DNA of 63,946 nucleotides, from positions 1-63,946 of the forward strand of contig JBLMZM010000085.1 of the NCBI GenBank assembly GCA_050258815.1, written 5' to 3'. This DNA is from JAAXKN01 sp050258815 (lineage in GTDB: Bacteria; Bacteroidota; Ignavibacteria; Ignavibacteriales; SURF-24). The position numbers and the translations under genes were made by a program. The notes beneath the pieces are model-generated. The model was not told the DNA's origin. It did not search any database and saw only the letters and a list, made by a program, of their open reading frames with translations. Positions 63,701 to 63,946 of the stretch are shown piece after piece (positions within the stretch are counted from its first letter, which is position 1; each line of letters opens with the position of its first letter).

Positions 63701-63946
63701 GGATATTTCATTCTTAACGGCGGTCCTATAGCTCAGGGTGACAACTGGTCAGTTGATAACCTGAAAGTTATTACCGGTGTTACAATGGCTGACAAGTCTT
63801 TCTCAGTTAATAAAAACTTAGTTTTATCAGCAGTATTAAATGCTGTTAAAGATGATAACCTGGTAATTGGCGACGGTGCTTTAATTGAAAGAAATGCAAT
63901 TGCAACTCTTCTTACAAAAGCTCCTAAATTTGCCGGTAAAGTTAAC
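60781..63946 (+). CDS. Very long repetitive exported surface protein, 3' end missing
   Basis: 1055 codons are open to the window edge. Signal peptide (about 1-27, ending AAFAQ), then YYVRNDAQGDNLTAVKNNPLKPYKTIAAAINAA, a parallel beta-helix opening seen in right-handed repeat surface proteins (DUF1565-like). The rest is a long run of irregular Val/Ala/Thr/Gly/Asn-rich beta rungs (INNGFIIN, LTAGILNIT, GNITFNAKVV, NNAGTIKLNSG and many more), with few charged residues and almost no Cys. No cohesive enzyme domain is seen. A T9SS tail at the missing end is likely given the host, but cannot be seen. Low-complexity composition differs from its neighbours. Probably an adhesin or sheath protein. Confidence 0.85.

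Noticed and set aside
1..63946. tRNA, rRNA, CRISPR arrays, insertion sequences
   Set aside because: None recognised; spacers lack cloverleaf or repeat-spacer patterns and no transposase frame is present.

Overview
The window reads as chromosomal DNA from an anaerobic or facultatively fermentative member of the FCB group, most likely Ignavibacteria or a close relative. This is inferred from a type IX secretion (T9SS)-style C-terminal tail with the motif NYPNPFNPST on the protein ending at 44638, from STN/TonB receptor plus ECF sigma plus FecR gene order, from GIN-domain and M64 peptidase families, from TAnnTTTG-like -7 promoter elements, and from the moderate AT bias. No rRNA, tRNA, CRISPR array or transposase was recognised.

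Layout. (1) 1-4862: 5' part of a UvrD/PcrA-type helicase (minus strand), clpC and pyrE. (2) 4887-9346: a secreted M64 peptidase, a PP2C/RsbU phosphatase, then an isolated microcompartment pair, pduS-like (broken by an in-frame TAG) and pduT-like. (3) 9355-15370: a possible RBS-sequestering leader, a periplasmic solute-binding protein, a HAMP-PAS histidine kinase and a REC-PAS-GAF hybrid kinase. (4) 15505-21761: VOC lipoprotein, a 1338-residue TPR/triple-AAA+ protein, a GIN-domain lipoprotein and purE. (5) 22115-34548: the most striking region, a 12 kb [FeFe]-hydrogenase island. It holds two complete HydCBA sets of the electron-bifurcating type. Between them lies a regulatory block: an H-cluster-domain protein fused to a histidine kinase, two single-domain receivers and a REC-PAS kinase. 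The island starts behind a good sigma-54 promoter. (6) 34746-49335: ECF sigma, FecR anti-sigma, STN-TonB receptor, lipoprotein, beta-barrel protein, a T9SS-exported propeller protein and M28 and M16 peptidases. (7) 49475-55017: a polyferredoxin membrane protein with metal-associated-like domains, a histidine kinase, and an mntH-uspA pair on the minus strand. (8) 55688-60638: parAB, an NtrB/NtrC-like two-component pair and a lone CheW behind a second sigma-54-like promoter. (9) 60781 to the end: the first 1055 codons of a very long repetitive exported protein.

How the parts may work together (inference). HydABC enzymes couple NADH and ferredoxin oxidation to H2 formation or the reverse. The second HydA has Ser in place of one of the four cysteines that hold the [4Fe-4S] part of the H-cluster, and its HydB lacks the extra ferredoxin domains, so the second complex is probably not simply redundant. 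The H-cluster-kinase fusion could sense H2 or redox state and signal through the neighbouring receivers, but no DNA-binding output is encoded in the island. The sigma-54 activator at 58330 is the only such activator in the window and could act on either sigma-54 promoter. The lone PduS/PduT pair suggests a corrinoid or electron-transfer microcompartment function whose other genes lie elsewhere, or a decaying remnant.
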